DNA of 64,000 nt from Paralithodes platypus. Taxonomy: Eukaryota > Arthropoda > Malacostraca > Decapoda > Lithodidae. A program made the translations under genes and the position numbers. The stretch is taken from assembly GCA_032716605.1 (NCBI GenBank), contig CM064519.1, forward strand, positions 15,084,399-15,148,398, read 5' to 3'. This document shows positions 10,656-21,250 of the stretch, in pieces (position 1 is the stretch's first letter; each line of letters opens with the position of its first letter). Under the pieces are notes generated by a model. That model saw nothing but the letters and a program-made list of their open reading frames with translations, was not told the DNA's origin and did not search any database.

Positions 10656-11178
10656 TCTGTACCGCCGACGTATTTTTTATTTTATTCTTGCTACTTATTA
10701 GACGATTTTGTTCAGCTTAGGAAGGATATCTACCCATTAAAAAAGCTATAGACTATCTTAATTAATCCTTTTACCTACCCATACATCCTTCCTAAGCTAC
10801 ACAAAATCGATTAAAGGAAGCCGCTTATTATGGCTACTATTAGACAATTCTGTTCAGCTTAAGGACGTCTACCGACTATCTCAATTAATCCTTTTAACTA
10901 CCCACAGATCCTTCCTAAGCTACATAAAATAGTCTAAAAGGAGCCGCTTATTTTGGCTACTATTAGAAGATTCTGTTCAGCTTAGGAATGACATCTACCC
11001 ATTAAAAAGCTATAGACTATCTCAATTAATCCTTTTAGCTATCACATATCCTTCAAAGCTATAGACTATCTCAATTACTCCTCTTAGCTACCCATATATC
11101 CTTCCTAAGCTACACAAAATCGTCTAAAAGTAGCAAGAATAAAACTAAAAATACGTCACCGGTACAGTAAGGGGTTAA
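10656..11178. repeat. Nested family D foldback cluster
   Basis: Blocks such as GCTTAGGAAGGATATCTACC and its reverse complement alternate several times, as do TCAATTAATCCTTTTAGC-type blocks, so the segment is a set of partly overlapping inverted copies of one MITE. It ends in a TTAA terminus that continues into the 28-bp array. Confidence 0.6.
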
Positions 11179-11430
11179 ATACATCACCGGTACAGTAAGG
11201 GGTTAAATACGTCACCGGTACAGTAAGGGGTTAAATATGTCACCGGTACAGTAAGGGGTTAAATACGTCACCGGTACAGTAAGGGGTTAAATACGTCACC
11301 GGTACAGTAAGGGGTTAAATACGTCACCGGTACAGTAAGGGGTTAAATACGTCACCGGTACAGTAAGGGGTTAAATACGTCACCGGTACAGTAAGGGGTT
11401 AAATACGTCACCGGTACAGTAAGGGGTTAA
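11151..11430. repeat. 28-bp tandem array, ten copies, made of a MITE terminus
   Basis: Ten perfect or nearly perfect units of 28 bp (ATACGTCACCGGTACAGTAA plus GGGGTTAA); copies 2 and 4 each carry a single visible change. The unit equals the reverse complement of the family D tip TTAACCCCTTACTGTACCGG plus TGACGTAT, so the array is an amplified transposon end. There are no spacers between units. Confidence 0.9.
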
Positions 11431-11486
11431 AGTGTTTTTATACTAAGCTATAACCGATTCTGACATGTCATTCTTGGATAAAAATA

Positions 11487-11856
11487 ATTACAAATTCAAT
11501 CACAAAGGTCGATTAATTTACTCTAGTATTAACTTAGTCTGATAATATTAATTTCAAATTCACTCAGAAAGGTTGATTAACTTACTCTAATATGAATCTT
11601 ATTATCTTGAGTTGATAATTTTAATTCCACATTTAATCATAAAGGTAGATTAATTTACTCTAGTATTAACTTATTATCTGGAGTTGATGATCATTTTAAT
11701 TCCAAATTCTATCACAAAGGTCAATTCATTTACTCTATTAATTTAGTATCTGAAGTTGATGATAATTTAAATTCCAAATTACCGTATACAAAAAAGGTCG
11801 ATCAATTTACTCTAGTAATTTATCTTTAATATCTGGAGTTGATGATAAATTATATA
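11487..11856. repeat. Degenerate AT-rich tandem repeat, about five units of 65-80 bp
   Basis: The block AAATTCxATCACAAAGGTCG followed by ATTTACTCTAG recurs at about 11490, 11554, 11625, 11705 and 11776, with ATCTGGAGTTGATGATAA between later copies. No coding potential. Confidence 0.7.
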
Positions 11857-12014
11857 TAAATCTAGTAATGCAAGCAAATCAAGTGAAAATTATGATTTTA
11901 TATAAATCTGGTAAGAAAGTAAAATCAGTTGAAAAGTATGATAATTATTTATGAATCTGATCATGAGAGCAAAAATCCGTAAACACTTTGACAGCCAGAA
12001 TCGATAATAGATAT

Positions 12015-12346
12015 ACAGTAGGGTCCCGCATAAAACGTGTTCGCATAAAACGAGTCTCGATTAAAACGACCGAGCTAAAATATTAATATTTAATTTTCGA
12101 TCAGAACGAATGTGATCACATAAAACGAGTCCGCCGCCAAAGTGGGGCAAATCCGAGGAGTTTTCATATAGAGCGCCGAAATATCGTACAAAACGTACGA
12201 AATATCATACGTTTTGAACGAAAATTTACGTTTACAGTGAACATTGACGATATTGGGCCACCAAAATGCTGTGTTCACATAAAACTAAATCGCATAAAAC
12301 GCCCTCGTTTATCGACCATATACTCGTTTTATACGGGACCCTACTG
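12015..12346. mobile_element. Tc1/mariner-type (pogo-like) MITE with TA target duplication
   Basis: Left end CAGTAGGGTCCCGCATAAAA and right end TTATACGGGACCCTACTG are inverted repeats, each flanked by TA. The interior is filled with repeated CATAAAACGA motifs and has no transposase. TA duplication with a CAGT start is usual for Tc1/mariner, and similar tips are known in pogo/Tigger elements. Confidence 0.75.
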
Positions 12347-12489
12347 TACTGTATATAAAAAACACTAAATAAACTTGCCCTGTCACACTGCCTTATGAAT
12401 CCTCATATTACCTCATACAAGAACACTATAGTCTATCCATTACAATCGGGCCAAAAATCTTGAACCACTAAATTCTATAACTCAAAATC

Positions 12490-12832
12490 GATTATACTCC
12501 GTTTCATTTCATCTGACGATAAATTGAATCCCTTCGCAGCGGATTTCTCGTTACTAATGGAAAAATATGAAACCCCCATGTCTCTGCATCATATTAAATT
12601 CATATTTGTTTTCACCAACTCACCAATTAATTTTAACTAATTAAATCATTGAAAGTAATGAATACATGTGGTACTCCATGGACTCGAACCTAGGATACTC
12701 GCACCGAAATTCCGCACACTAAGAGTTTATATAATCAGCACCATATTTCACTATAAAATCTTCAAAGTAACTGAGAAATGTTGATGGGAACTTTGCAATT
12801 TACCGTCAGATGAAATGAAACAGACTATAATC
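12490..12832. mobile_element. MITE with about 36-bp inverted ends, carrying an internal SINE
   Basis: GATTATACTCCGTTTCATTT at the left pairs with AAATGAAACAGACTATAATC at the right, extending through a TCATCTGACGATAAATTG-type block. A family B SINE lies inside at about 12612-12725, so the SINE is the younger insertion. Confidence 0.65.
12612..12725 (-). repeat. tRNA-derived SINE, family B
   Basis: Minus strand has the B-box-like GGTTCGAGTCC and the same downstream ACCACATGTATTCATTAC region as the copy at 4402-4494. Confidence 0.6.
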
Positions 12833-12961
12833 AAGCGAATATTCTAGCCCATTTGAGGACCTGAGTAATGCAATTTCCTAAATGCCACTTTTATATTGAA
12901 AAATTTACAAATTTATCTCGATTTAGCTTGATGAAGGAATAGACATATTATTAACAAATTT

Positions 12962-13066
12962 TCACCAACCAACTTCACTTCTAAACTCAACTAATGAAAT
13001 CAACAAATACATGTGGCACTCCAAGGACTCGAACCTAGGACACTCACACTGCAATTCCGCTCTGAA
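12962..13066 (-). repeat. tRNA-derived SINE, family B, truncated head
   Basis: Contains B-box-like GGTTCGAGTCC and the shared CCACATGTATTTGTTGA region, but the A-box end stops short at about 13066. Confidence 0.55.
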
Positions 13067-13521
13067 GCTTACAAAAAATACCCCTTGGAGATAAATTTGT
13101 ACATTTTTCGGTAACAAAAAAAATTCTCGACCAAAAGGACATTGCATCATTCAGGTCCCCATTTGCTCTAGCCCCTTTTGTGTTACAGAGGATTTGGGTC
13201 ATGATTTTTGGCCTATATAAAATGAATACACTATAATCAACACCTTCAGTATAACATTGGCTTTTATTCTGGCTATAGGTAGGTCATTTTATTCAGCTTA
13301 GGAAGGACATTTGGCTATATTCTGGCTATTCGTAGGTAAAATTATTCAGCCTATTCTCTCCACATGACAAGCTCCTGCCAGCTAAGCAAAACAGATCATC
13401 GTGAAGAGCTAGCTAGTCTCTGCACCATCCCCAAGTAGCAGAATTAATCTCAACATACTCTATACTGTAGATACACTTCTCTTTCTACCCTAGCCTCAGC
13501 CAATCCCACTACATGTATACT

Positions 13522-13833
13522 TTAAGGGGAGGTTTTTAGTTTGTTCCCTAGACCTCCATCAAGCTTAAAATTACACCCCCTAGACCCCCTTTCAAGATAA
13601 ATTTGTACATTTTTCGGTAGAAATTTTTTGGTTCCTCTTAAATTACAGGCTCGCCATTGCTAGCCAGGAAGAAATCGACACCTAAGTGGCACAAAAGGTC
13701 TTAAAATGGACAGAAATGGCGCGAAAGTTCTTAAAATAGCCAAACTAATAGGCCGAACGTCTTAAAATCTCAAAAGCAATGGGGCTAAACATGAGGGAGA
13801 GGGGAACCAGAAAAACAGCCCATCTCCCCTTAG
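13522..13833. mobile_element. TTAA-type MITE, family E copy 1
   Basis: Begins TTAAGGGGAGG and ends CCCATCTCCCCTTAG, an inverted terminus with one changed base in the right TTAA. The body matches the reverse complement of 18172-18532, including the GAAAAATGTACAAAT and GGTCTTAAAATG blocks. Confidence 0.65.
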
Positions 13834-14087
13834 ACTGAGTGATCTATAAGTGGCACAGTTTCAGTTTCACATCCTAATGGAGGAATGCCAGGTAGCTCTC
13901 TTCTGGGCTGCCTCACTTGTTAAGTTTTTGCATTGGATCGTAGAACCTGATCCCGCGTCTTTCTAGGTCTACCCCTCCATGCTATTCCCTCTACGTTCAC
14001 TGACATACATCTCTCTGCCTGCTTGTGCATCTCTTCACCGATACTCTTAATACCTCACTGCCTCCTCAGCTCCATATCTTTCAGTTT

Positions 14088-14248
14088 CTAAAATTCTCCT
14101 ACTCAATAAAACAGAGAAAGGGACGAGGGAACACGAAAGTGGTCCCGGGCCCTAAGAATTGGAACTTTAAAGGTTTCTGTTCGGGCTCTGTCTCAAGTCG
14201 GCCACCCCCAGCAATGGGGTATGTGCCTGAGAATATACAGTACATACT
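14088..14248 (+). repeat. Retroposon 3'-end-like repeat with (CATA)n tail, copy 1
   Basis: Shares an approximately 150-bp block with the reverse complement of 15722-15845 (for example TTTCTGTTCGGGCTCTGTCT and CAGCAATGGGGTATGTGCCT) and ends in ACATACATAC. This layout is typical of LINE or SINE 3' ends; the family is not identified. Confidence 0.5.
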
Positions 14249-14311
14249 GTACATACATACATCTTTCAGTTTAACCCCACATATCCTTATTATGTTAATT
14301 TAATGTATTAA

Positions 14312-14461
14312 GTAACACCCCGTTCTTAACATTAATCATCAATTACAAACCCCAATGCACTTGAATAAACTAATGAAAGCATATGGTCCTCCCGGGATTC
14401 CAACTCGGGACACCACGCCCAGAACATAAGCATCTAAACCATTACACCACCAACACAGTGA
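14312..14461 (-). repeat. tRNA-derived SINE, family C copy 2
   Basis: Same organisation as 6691-6836, with the B-box variant GAGTTGGAATCC and the A-box TGGTGTAATGG. It begins with GTAACACCCCGTTCTTAAC, shared with the 17484 copy. Confidence 0.7.
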
Positions 14462-14969
14462 AGAAAAAGCCATATTACTCAGCCTGTCCCTCTAACATCT
14501 AAAGGTCCTTCCTAAGTTGAAAAAAGTGTCTAGTTTTAGCCAGAATAAAATAAAACAATGGCATCGTACCGAAGGTGTTACACATCCTGCCTGTCTTGTG
14601 CATAAGGTAATATTTCCAAGGATTCTCAAGATCAAATCACATACACAAATTTAACAGTGAATTTGTGTCCGAGTCTGGTGTCCGCAACAAGATATCAGAG
14701 AAAATATACTGAGTTGAAGTATTTATTACGATAATGTCCCTGTGGTTGTTCAGTACAGTGGGCCTAATAAGTGATGTCTCAGTATCAAGTATGTTTTGAT
14801 CAATAATTGGTATCAGTAATATTTAAAATTGATTTACGGTATTCATTTAGAGTGAGATATACAAACATGTTCCTACAGAAATGCACCCTATTCAACATTT
14901 GACAGATAATTAATACAGCATAGAGCTAGCCAAACGTAATGAACGCTGAGACATGACTTATTAGCGCTA

Positions 14970-15625
14970 TCGTACATATAGGAATGGAGGCATGACAGAA
15001 ATACAAGGAAGAGCAGTGGGTGGTGGAGTACTCCTGGTACGGGAAGGGAATGAAGGGAAGTTGCCTGTGCTACTGTTTGTTGATGATTTTTGTTTTTTTA
15101 TTTTCCTATGTGTAATGAAGGAGACAAAAGGCAGGTTGCCTGTAACAAGTGTCTCCCCCAAAGCCGAAAGAGTGACAGGGCCAAATTCAAGGGACGTTGG
15201 GGTCGAAATGTCTGGACACACAAAGTTTAAAGCAGTTTAAGTCATAAGATGAGGGAGAGAGTTCCAGAGTTCACTTGTTGAGTAAAGGAGAGACTGAGAA
15301 AATTTGCCAATTCTAGGGTTGGGACTGTGTTGAAAGGCGGGTGCACTGATACAATTTCGATGACTGACAATAAGAGGGAGTTGCAGGGTATGGTAAATGT
15401 TTGGTGCTTGTGTGTGAGAAATAGAACCTGAAGGTCAGTGTGGTAAACAAAATAAGATTGTGAGAGGGATGAAGCCACAGAATGTGAGGTGAGAGTTGAA
15501 CGGTCAGGTAATGGAAAATTGTAGCTTATTTAAGTGGCTGACGATGACAAACAAGTATGAAGGCGATTCATTTGTGGTCACCCCCTCGGGGATCAATCCA
15601 TCAAGCAATATATATATATACTCTG
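14970..15625 (+). pseudogene. Eroded RTE-like LINE relic
   Basis: Near 14985-15095 the sequence reads as a decayed version of the palm segment of the LINE at 34524-37723 (KLPVLLFVDD against its KLPILLFPDD). At 15355-15520 it matches the same LINE's thumb region at DNA level (GGGAGTTGCAGGGTATGGTA; GAACGGTCAGGTAATGG). At 15557-15610 it carries the 3' UTR block with CACCCCCTCGGGGATCA, followed by a TATA tail. A different repeat (15115-15248) interrupts it. Confidence 0.6.
15115..15248. repeat. Inverted repeat arm, partner at 16258-16404
   Basis: The block with GGACACACAAAGTTTAAA and GAGACAAAAGGCAGG is the reverse complement of 16258-16404. The two arms lie about 1 kb apart and are diverged. Confidence 0.55.
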
Positions 15626-15721
15626 TATTCTACAATTATATGTCAGGAAATTGGCTGCTAAGTGTTGAAATTTCTCCTCCAGTAAAGATCAAAATAGTAG
15701 TATACAGTATAGGTATATGTA

Positions 15722-15845
15722 CGGTATGTATGTATGTATATACTCAGGGACATAACCCATTGCTGGGCATGGCCGACTCAAAACAGAGCCCGAACTGAAA
15801 CCTTCAAAGTTCCAAATTCTTAGGGTCCGGGACTATTTATGCGTT
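15722..15845 (-). repeat. Retroposon 3'-end-like repeat, copy 2
   Basis: Reverse-complement copy of 14088-14248, bounded on its left by GTATGTATGTATATAC, the tail on the minus strand. Confidence 0.5.
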
Positions 15846-16257
15846 CCCTCGCCCCTTTTACTGTCTCGATGAGTAGGAGAATTTTACAAGGGAAGGAGGA
15901 TTCCTAGCCCCCTGCCCCCAGAAAGAAAAGTAGGACAGTAAAAGAGACAAGACAGAAACAGCTAAGGTTGGGTAGAGGATGCCAAACCTAACTTTGGACA
16001 GGCAAACTTTAAAAAACATTGGACACTATACTTCACTAACAGGATATTATTGTCTCGGACACTGTGACTCGGAGAAAAATTTACTGTTAAAAGTGGTACT
16101 GTGGCTTAACCTTGACTGACCAACCTTGATCTTGGAGAAGTGTTGGGTTGGTTACTGAATCAGTTGGTAAATGAAACATGGTAGAAAGTTCAGCGGGAGA
16201 TTATCATAAGGAGAGTTACACCTGTTATATTATACATTAGTTACCATGTTGTATACC

Positions 16258-16404
16258 ATCCATCTTTCCCTCATTCTATGACTTAAATTACTTCAAACTT
16301 TGTGTGTCCAGATATTTTGACTCGAACAATACTTGATTTTGGCCCTATCACTCTTTCAAATCTAGGGAAGGCACTCGTCACAGCCAGTTTTGCCTTTTGT
16401 CTAC
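16258..16404. repeat. Inverted repeat arm, partner at 15115-15248
   Basis: Contains AAACTTTGTGTGTCCAGA and TTTTGCCTTTTGTCTACCTC, complementary to the left arm. No gene. Confidence 0.55.
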
Positions 16405-16542
16405 CTCATCCACATAGAAAGAAAAAAAAATCTAGGTTAGTTACCTGTAAAATAGGCTAACTTCGGATAGGGAGGTAACTTTGAACATCTCAGGATATAT
16501 AATGTAATGAACCACTGTACCACAGTTATTGAAAAAGAGTCT

Positions 16543-16680
16543 TAACCCTTTCTGTGCTGGCAACGTCTTTTTCATTTATTACGGTCACTATTAGACAATT
16601 TGATTCAGTTTAAAAAGGACCTCCAGCAATAAACAGGCTGCGAATTATCTCACTTCATCCTTTTTACTATAAGTATAAGA
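16543..16680. repeat. Family D MITE fragment
   Basis: TTAACCCTTTCTGTGCTGGC with ACGTCTTTTT starts a diverged family D end, followed by a CACTATTAGACAATTTGATT block. Confidence 0.45.
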
Positions 16681-17029
16681 TCCAGTGTGGTATATTCTAA
16701 GTTCCTGAAATCCACAAGAATAATGAATACTTAAATTGTAGAGAAAATTAGACCCGCATTAGAAAACTTGGGGCCGTACACTAAGCTCTGAGATGACGAG
16801 TCACTGACCTCCATGACTTTGCCCTTTGGTGGGGGAGTACAGTTTCTAGCTCAAAGGGATCAAATGCAAATTTTCCACGTTTAAAAACATAGACGCTACT
16901 TCAAACCCCTAAGTTTTTTTTTTTGTCAGACAGCGTAATTCCCGAGATGGGGTGGCCATGTACATTAGGCGTATGTCACGAATCGCTAGGTCAAGTTGCC
17001 CGGGCTTGACATCTACCAATAACATTTTG

Positions 17030-17096
17030 ACAGTGCGGGCTCAATCCACCGACCTTTTGATCAGCAGCCGACGCTCTACTGACTATGCCACGACTC
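17030..17096 (-). repeat. tRNA-like SINE head, third type
   Basis: Minus strand reads TGGCATAGTCAGTAGAGCG (A-box-like, as in TAGCTCAGTCGGTAGAGC tRNAs) and about 30 bases on GTGGATTGAGCCC (B-box-like). Stems do not close, so it is a relic or SINE. Confidence 0.45.
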
Positions 17097-17483
17097 GTGG
17101 CATAATGACTCTGATGTACCTAAAGAAATTTCCTCAGAATCCAAGATTTTATCGGTAAATCCCTCTACACAAGTACTATGTGATTCATGAATTAAAACAA
17201 TGGAACACCTTAAAGAATAGGTATACAACATGGTCAATGTAAATATATAAAAGGCAACATCTCTCCCTATAGATCACCATACCAGAACCTGTAAACCATC
17301 TGTTAAGTCTCTACAAAAATATTGATATCAATATAAGATAAACACCAGATTTTTGTGGATATAAAAATCAATGTGTAATTAAAGTACGGTAGCTAAATCC
17401 TCATCAAACTTAATGAGCATCAAATAAAACACTTTATTTTATATGAATACTTTGCAGCAAATACAGTACAGTATATCAAATAA

Positions 17484-17612
17484 GTAACACCCCGTTCTTA
17501 ACATTAATCATCAATTACAAACCCCAATGTACTTGAATAAACTAATGAAAGCATATGGTCCTCCCGGGATTCAAACTCTGGACACCACACCCAGAACATA
17601 AGCACCTAAATT
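17484..17612 (-). repeat. tRNA-derived SINE, family C copy 3, A-box end truncated
   Basis: Matches the 14312 copy from GTAACACCCCG to AGCACCTAAA, then diverges before the A-box. Confidence 0.65.
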
Positions 17613-18171
17613 AACAAGAATGTATTACCCCCGCCCTGCCCCTCTCTCTCTCTCTCTCTCTCTATCTATTTATTTATCTATTGCCGGAAGCCACAGATGA
17701 ATCGCCTCCAAGTCCCTCTGTCATTCGTAAGCCGGCGTCCCTCCACCCACCCAACACCACCTACACTCATATATAACTCCATCCCTCCATCTTACTCTTG
17801 GCATACTGTCTTATAGCTTAGTCCACCTAGCTTATTTATACCAGATACTATTTGTATATAAACTTATCTTAACAGGTCTAAATTTGATCTTTATATATAT
17901 GCTCATCACCTTGCATATCTTTTCAAATATCTATGCTATCTCAAATTAAATCTGTCTTCCGCCCTATCACCCTACACTACATTCCCCTCCTTCATGCTAA
18001 ATTTCCTGTAGACTAAACTATAATATGACAAATTATAAATACGGTATGCTCAGATAAAACAGTAGCTATAAAATGACACAAAGATACCGGTATACAAAGA
18101 TGGTTTACAGTTTGGTCTTTTGTACCGCTGAACATTTTATAATTTTCATTACCAATGTTCATTAACTACTG
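17613..18171. other. Microsatellite and intergenic DNA
   Basis: A (CT)n run and (TATC/TATT)n run occupy about 17640-17682 and abut TTGCCGGAAGCCACAGATGA, which looks like the reverse-oriented 3' end of an RTE-like LINE. Nothing further was recognised up to 18171. Confidence 0.45.
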
Positions 18172-18532
18172 TTAAGGGGAGGCGGGTCATTTTTCTGGTC
18201 CTCTTTCTCCCTCGTGTTAAGCCCCATTTGTTTTGAGATTATAAGACCTTCGGCTCATTAGTTTGACGATTTTAACACCTTTCGCCCCATTTAGTTGTCA
18301 ATTTTAAGACCTTTCGAGCCATTTAGGTGTCAATTTTTTTCTGACGAGCGATAGCGAGCCTGTAATTTTAGGAGGAATCGACCTTTGGCCGGTACATATT
18401 TCTACCGAAAAATGTACAAATCTATCTTGTGGGTGTTCTTTTAATCTTGATGGAGGTCTAGCAATAAAACTAAGATATAAAGTAATAAATGAATAAATAG
18501 ACCAAAAAAAAAAAGGGCCCATCTCCCCTTAA
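18172..18532. mobile_element. TTAA-type MITE, family E copy 2
   Basis: Starts TTAAGGGGAGGCGGGTC and ends CCCATCTCCCCTTAA. It is the inverted relative of 13522-13833. Its right TTAA (18529-18532) is also the left TTAA of the next element. Confidence 0.75.
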
Positions 18533-19016
18533 CCCTCTCACCACGGAAGGGCTCTTGAACGCCCATAAAAAAGCATATAACAGGTACCCGGATGGTCTCT
18601 TGAACGCCCAGTGGTTGAAAGCCTGTGAGCTTCGTGTGCGAGGCGTCGGTCCGACGCATGTAAACAACAGCCGGCTGGACCGTCGCCCCGCATCTCCGGC
18701 CACAAGAAGGAGAGCGTCGCTTGTTCGTGTGTGCCTGTATGTTGTTGTTAAGTATCGAAAAGTGGTGTAAAGTGGCTGTTTTGGCCATAAAGTTATCTCC
18801 AATGAAATCATCATCACAGCTCAACCAGTTGACTTAGAGAGCTCTACTTAATGCCATTCTACAGGTAAATAACACAGCTACGCTTGGGGATGCGCGGGAA
18901 TGCGGGAACCAGTCTGATTAACGAATATACGGTAGCCTAGCCTAGACGTTTTTCGGCCAAAACACCCGGGTTTCGAGGAATATATATATAATACATAGCC
19001 GGGGCTGGAGGGTTAA
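18529..19016. mobile_element. TTAA MITE related to the piggyBac 3' region at 34080-34285
   Basis: Begins TTAACCCTCTCACCACGG and ends GGGCTGGAGGGTTAA. At 18810-18865 it carries a block (CAACCAGTTGACTTAGAGAG, then CTCTACTTAATGCCATTCTA) closely matching the piggyBac 3' subterminal DNA at about 34098-34140. So it looks like an internally deleted piggyBac derivative that kept a transposase-recognised region. Both end TTAAs are shared with neighbouring elements. Confidence 0.7.
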
Positions 19017-19458
19017 CCCGTGGAGCCCCGGCTAGTTTTGTAATGTTTGTTCACCAGAACCCGGCCGGTTTTCAAAAAACTGTTTTATTCCAGAAACAAT
19101 AGCGAATGGGTTAGGAATGAAGGCAAAACCACGAAAAACCACTCAAAAAGCTTAAAGAATGGTCCTACAGAGCCCCCGAAAACGTATTTTACAAGAGTAA
19201 AAAATTGAAGGCAATTACCCCAAAAAAACAGGTTATTGCGCGCTCACGCGCACGCACGTGGACTTTGAGAGTTTTCAACCATCGGCACGGTTGCGTGGGA
19301 TACGTACACAGTTTCCATACAAATCTGAGCCCTCTTGAGTGGCTACACCTGAGGTTACGGTCGGCGCAATTAGGGTGACGCGTCAGACGCGTCGCTGGGG
19401 CTGTGCGTTACATACATCGCCGACGCGTCAGACGCGTCGCTGGGGCTGTACGGGTTAA
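19013..19458. mobile_element. TTAA MITE, family F (446 bp)
   Basis: Starts TTAACCCGTGGAGCCCCGGC; reverse complement of the right end is TTAACCCGTACAGCCCCAGC. Two copies of GACGCGTCAGACGCGTCGCT lie near the right end. A near-identical copy occurs at 38042-38485. Confidence 0.8.
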
Positions 19459-19770
19459 GTACCTAATCAACTAACTATTTAATTTACTAACTGGTGATGT
19501 GGGTGATGGTGGTAGTTGTTGTTGGTAGTGGTATTGGTGGTAGAAATCGTAGCGGCAGTAACTTCATCTCCAACTGAAAGATAAAAACACCACATGAGAC
19601 TTTTGAACAGTGCCTACACTATCGATACAGTACCGGTATACAAAATGTGTACAAAACACCAAGATTAGTAGAGTAAAGCCGCTGTCACACGAGCGATTTT
19701 TCCATCAATTTTCCATGAGCAAGTTTTTTTCTCGTTATATTTTATGTCGGTAGTGGTACACCCGGTAACT

Positions 19771-20324
19771 ACATCCATCCCCAGGGCGGGTGCCCAACCC
19801 CGAAAAGGGTTGAAATAGGGGAGCTATCCCCCCGCCAAAGGCGGCTTTCTAGGGCCTTTCCTAGCTGATGCTGAGAGGATTGGGTTCTAGTCATGTGGTG
19901 ATGGGCTGGTCTATCAGATTGAGAACTGAGCGATCTCTGCCATACCCATAGCTTACTCTGACTGTTCCTTTTACTTATATATTTTCTAGATCTCAAGTGA
20001 CGGCGTCTCTTGCGTGGATTGACCTCCTAATCTACCAAGATTGGAAGCCAAAGCGTCACATCTTTCCTTTGCCCCTCAACTTTCTCTTCATAATTGCTGA
20101 GGGGCACAGGGCCCTGGGTGGGGCTTTGGTTTCCCGGGCGTTTCCGCACCCTCCTCAGCTCCCCGCCATGGAGTGGCTTCGGTCACCCAGGCTTTATTGT
20201 GGTCGGCGGGGAGGGTTTTGTGGGGGCGGTCGGTTATGGCCTTGGCCTTGCTCGGGGCCTTGGGGCTGTTCGGCCAGGCAGCTTGGGGGAAAAAAAAAAC
20301 AACAACAACAACATCCATCCCCAG
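19771..20324 (+). mobile_element. AAC-tailed retroposon with 14-bp target duplication
   Basis: The unit 19785-20310 ends in an A-run followed by (AAC)n and is flanked by ACATCCATCCCCAG at 19771-19784 and 20311-20324. The body has no long frame and no obvious tRNA boxes. A 5'-truncated copy with its own target duplication is at 25551-25969. It is either a SINE without a recognised head or the 3' end of an unidentified LINE. Confidence 0.8.
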
Positions 20325-20690
20325 AGATGCATGGAGGCGATCCATTTGTGGCCACCCCCTCGAGGATGACGGCATTTGGATGGCTAACAAGAGATGTTTT
20401 CTAAACTGAATGACATTTTTAACCTTTGTGTATTTGAGAATGCGTTTCAAACTTTATTCTTGCTATCATTAGATAATTTTAGGCTGTTAGGCAGTTTATC
20501 TAGAATCTGTCAGACTTAAAAGGTGTATTATGTTAGTTTGTACCCTGTTAGCTTCAAAAGGTCCTCTTGAAACTGCATAAAATTGTTTAATCATCTAAGA
20601 TACTTACAGATAGGGATCTGTATCTTGTGTTTGTAGACCTGGAGAAGACCTTTGATAAGGTGTTCTGGACAGGACCTACATAAGAAGTAC
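20325..20690 (+). repeat. Mixed relics: RTE-like 3' end, family D fragment, RT scrap
   Basis: 20330-20385 resembles the RTE-like LINE 3' UTR (TTTGTGGCCACCCCCTCGAG). 20415-20600 contains diverged family D blocks. 20636-20685 reads as VFVDLEKTFDKVFW, a fragment of RT motif A (F/V-x-D-x-x-K-A-F-D), with nothing coding around it. Confidence 0.5.
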
Positions 20691-21157
20691 AGTATGATAC
20701 TGTATTATAATGTAAAAATTGCAAAATAAACAAACAAAAACTTGGACGAACACAGTAAAAAGACACGAGAACTTATCAAAATCGCTATGTGGAAACAATA
20801 CTTTAGCAAAAGAATAATTTATAAGTAAAAGAACATAATCCACCACATAGGGTGTACATTACTACATGAGCAAGTTAATTAAAATCATAATAGTCAAATG
20901 TTTAAGGTGGAGTCACACGAGCCGTTTTTCGAGCAATTTTTACGGGCAATTGTGGTCTGGCAGCTTCAAAAATTACACTTTGTAAAAATTCAACAGCCTA
21001 ACATACTTTACCTTCAGTCTAGTTACCGATATCAGTGCAAAAAGTCCCGGCAACATAAATAATCTATAAATACTTATAATAAAATAAATACTTATAAATC
21101 TAGAATACTAGGTTAGGTTACGTTGTTTGGTTAGGGTAATGTATTCTTGTATCTAAA
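20691..21157. other. AT-rich intergenic DNA
   Basis: No gene. A GTCACACGAGCCGTTTTTCG block near 20910 resembles the tips of the 10445-10620 MITE. Confidence 0.4.
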
Positions 21158-21250
21158 GGCAGTCAAAATAGACAGGAACATGATGGTGAGCGTCCGCGTA
21201 GTGTAAACCAGACGGGCGGTACACCCGGTAACTACATTCTTGCCCATCTC
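21158..21250 (+). repeat. Dispersed repeat family G
   Basis: Contains GGCAGTCAAAATAGACAGGA, ACATGATGG, a CGTAGTGTAAAC block and GGCGGTACACCCGGTAACTA. Other copies: 22108-22200 (minus), 27975-28050, 39708-39800, 42562-42660, 53738-53830 (minus) and 54045-54140 (minus). It always starts close to the conserved GTCAAAATAGAC word and probably represents a transposon terminus. Confidence 0.6.

Noticed and set aside
11151..11430. CRISPR-like array of 28-bp repeats
   Set aside because: The units are contiguous with no spacers, the context is eukaryotic, and the unit is a MITE terminus.
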